Source: RGIG8767 sp964531805 (GTDB taxonomy: Bacteria; Bacillota; Clostridia; Lachnospirales; Lachnospiraceae). From it: DNA of 13,399 nucleotides. The position numbers were made by a program, and so were the translations under genes. The stretch is from positions 1 through 13,399 of the forward strand of contig CAZHGE010000076.1 in assembly GCA_964531805.1 (NCBI GenBank), written 5' to 3'. Under the pieces are notes generated by a model. The model saw nothing but the letters and a program-made list of their open reading frames with translations, had not been told where the DNA came from and searched no databases. Below, piece by piece: positions 12,878 to 13,399 of the stretch (positions within the stretch are counted from its first letter, which is position 1; every line of letters starts with the position of its first letter).

Positions 12878-13014
12878 AGTTACCTCCTCGTGTTGTCCGT
12901 ATTTTTCTACCAGACGCAGATAAACGAATCTTCCCATGGGGAAAATTTTTCTTCACGCGTATTTGTCCAATATGTTTTGATTGCTGTATGCGTCTGTCTG
13001 TTGTTTATGTCCTT

Positions 13015-13043
13015 ATGATACCCTGTGAAATGCCGGATGTCGA
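13015..13043 (-). promoter_or_regulatory. Predicted promoter of the DUF2828 gene
   Basis: On the minus strand TCGACA (13038-13043), 17 bases, TATCAT (13015-13020). It lies just after the XRE stop codon. The leader would be about 130 bases, with no clear structure seen in it. Confidence 0.4.
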
Positions 13044-13058
13044 GCAACCGGTGGTTCA

Positions 13059-13328
13059 CTAAGCTGCAATGCTTTTTCCGAACTGGCAGGATGAAGACAC
13101 CGGAGTCTCTTCCACTAAAAGTTCTGACGGGTTTACCTGATACAGCATTGCCAGCGCTACTAAATTATCGGCCTGTGGAAAGCATTTTCCGTTTTCCCAT
13201 TTATACACAGCCTGAGTCGATTCAAAACCCATGTATTCCACGACCTGTTTCACTGAAATCTTTCGCTGCCTGCGGATTTCTTTCATCCGTTCTCCGCTTG
13301 CTACAATGTCAAAATGCGGTCTCTCCAT
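13059..13328 (-). CDS. XRE-family transcriptional regulator
   Basis: An 89-residue regulator. Residues 14-70 form a clear Cro/CI helix-turn-helix: RMKEIRRQRKISVKQVVEYM, then the recognition segment ESTQAVYKWENGKCFPQADNL and the closing ALAMLYQVNPSELL. The remainder is a short tail (VEETPVSSSCQFGKSIAA) without a second domain, so it is a small DNA-binding protein, with no visible sensor. AGGAGG lies about 9 bases before ATG 13328. It sits upstream of the DUF2828 gene on the same strand with a 181-base gap containing a candidate promoter. It may control that gene or a neighbour beyond the window. Its own promoter was not found in the 71 bases left of sequence. Confidence 0.85.
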   Translation of the reverse strand: MERPHFDIVASGERMKEIRRQRKISVKQVVEYMGFESTQAVYKWENGKCFPQADNLVALAMLYQVNPSELLVEETPVSSSCQFGKSIAA

Positions 13329-13399
13329 AGGGTATCTCCTCCTTTTCGGGATGTGGTCTGCAAAAGCCGGCTCTCCTTATGCCAATATATTTCTTGTGC

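Overview
The window looks like an accessory region from a Gram-positive, low-to-mid GC gut-type Firmicute, most likely a Clostridia/Lachnospiraceae member. The reasons are strong AGGAGG ribosome binding sites, AT-rich spacers, and families typical of that group: a Tn916-type excisionase, the 'virulence protein' family of gut integrative elements, and an HTH-AAA-PDDEXK ATPase. This is inferred from gene content only.

Layout. (1) 1-594: a 'virulence protein' family gene on the minus strand, running off the left edge. (2) 595-936: promoters and a terminator, with a possible short minus-strand transcript. (3) 1006-3074: a compact type II restriction-modification system. A PD-(D/E)xK endonuclease on + meets a beta-type DNA methyltransferase on - tail to tail, and the methyltransferase is translationally coupled to a small XRE controller whose promoter carries palindromes. 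(4) 3187-3387: a Tn916-type excisionase with a clipped end and no integrase, so the region is probably a decayed integrative element that received the R-M cassette. (5) 3388-4021: mostly non-coding, with hairpins. (6) 4022-5077: a DinB-like protein and a small membrane protein. (7) 5186-5609: a terminator and gene remnants. (8) 5659-7209: an HTH regulator with ankyrin-like helices, overlapping a 59-residue acidic repeat peptide, behind a promoter with twin operators. (9) 7245-8887: a complete IS110-family (IS1111-type) element with a structured bridge-RNA-like region downstream of the transposase. (10) 8897-11190: a shortened DUF3990 protein and an HTH-AAA-PDDEXK protein in one operon, behind a promoter built from repeated palindromes. 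(11) 11249-13328: a DUF2828/von Willebrand A protein and an XRE regulator.

How the parts work together. The R-M genes form one self-regulated unit. The HTH regulator and acidic peptide form a second autoregulated pair. The most informative structure is the IS element: its downstream RNA folds into a long closing stem around two loops. One loop carries a sequence on each of its two strands that matches the two chromosomal flanks exactly at the insertion point (core AG on +). The second loop carries a match to the element's own right end plus the same AG core.
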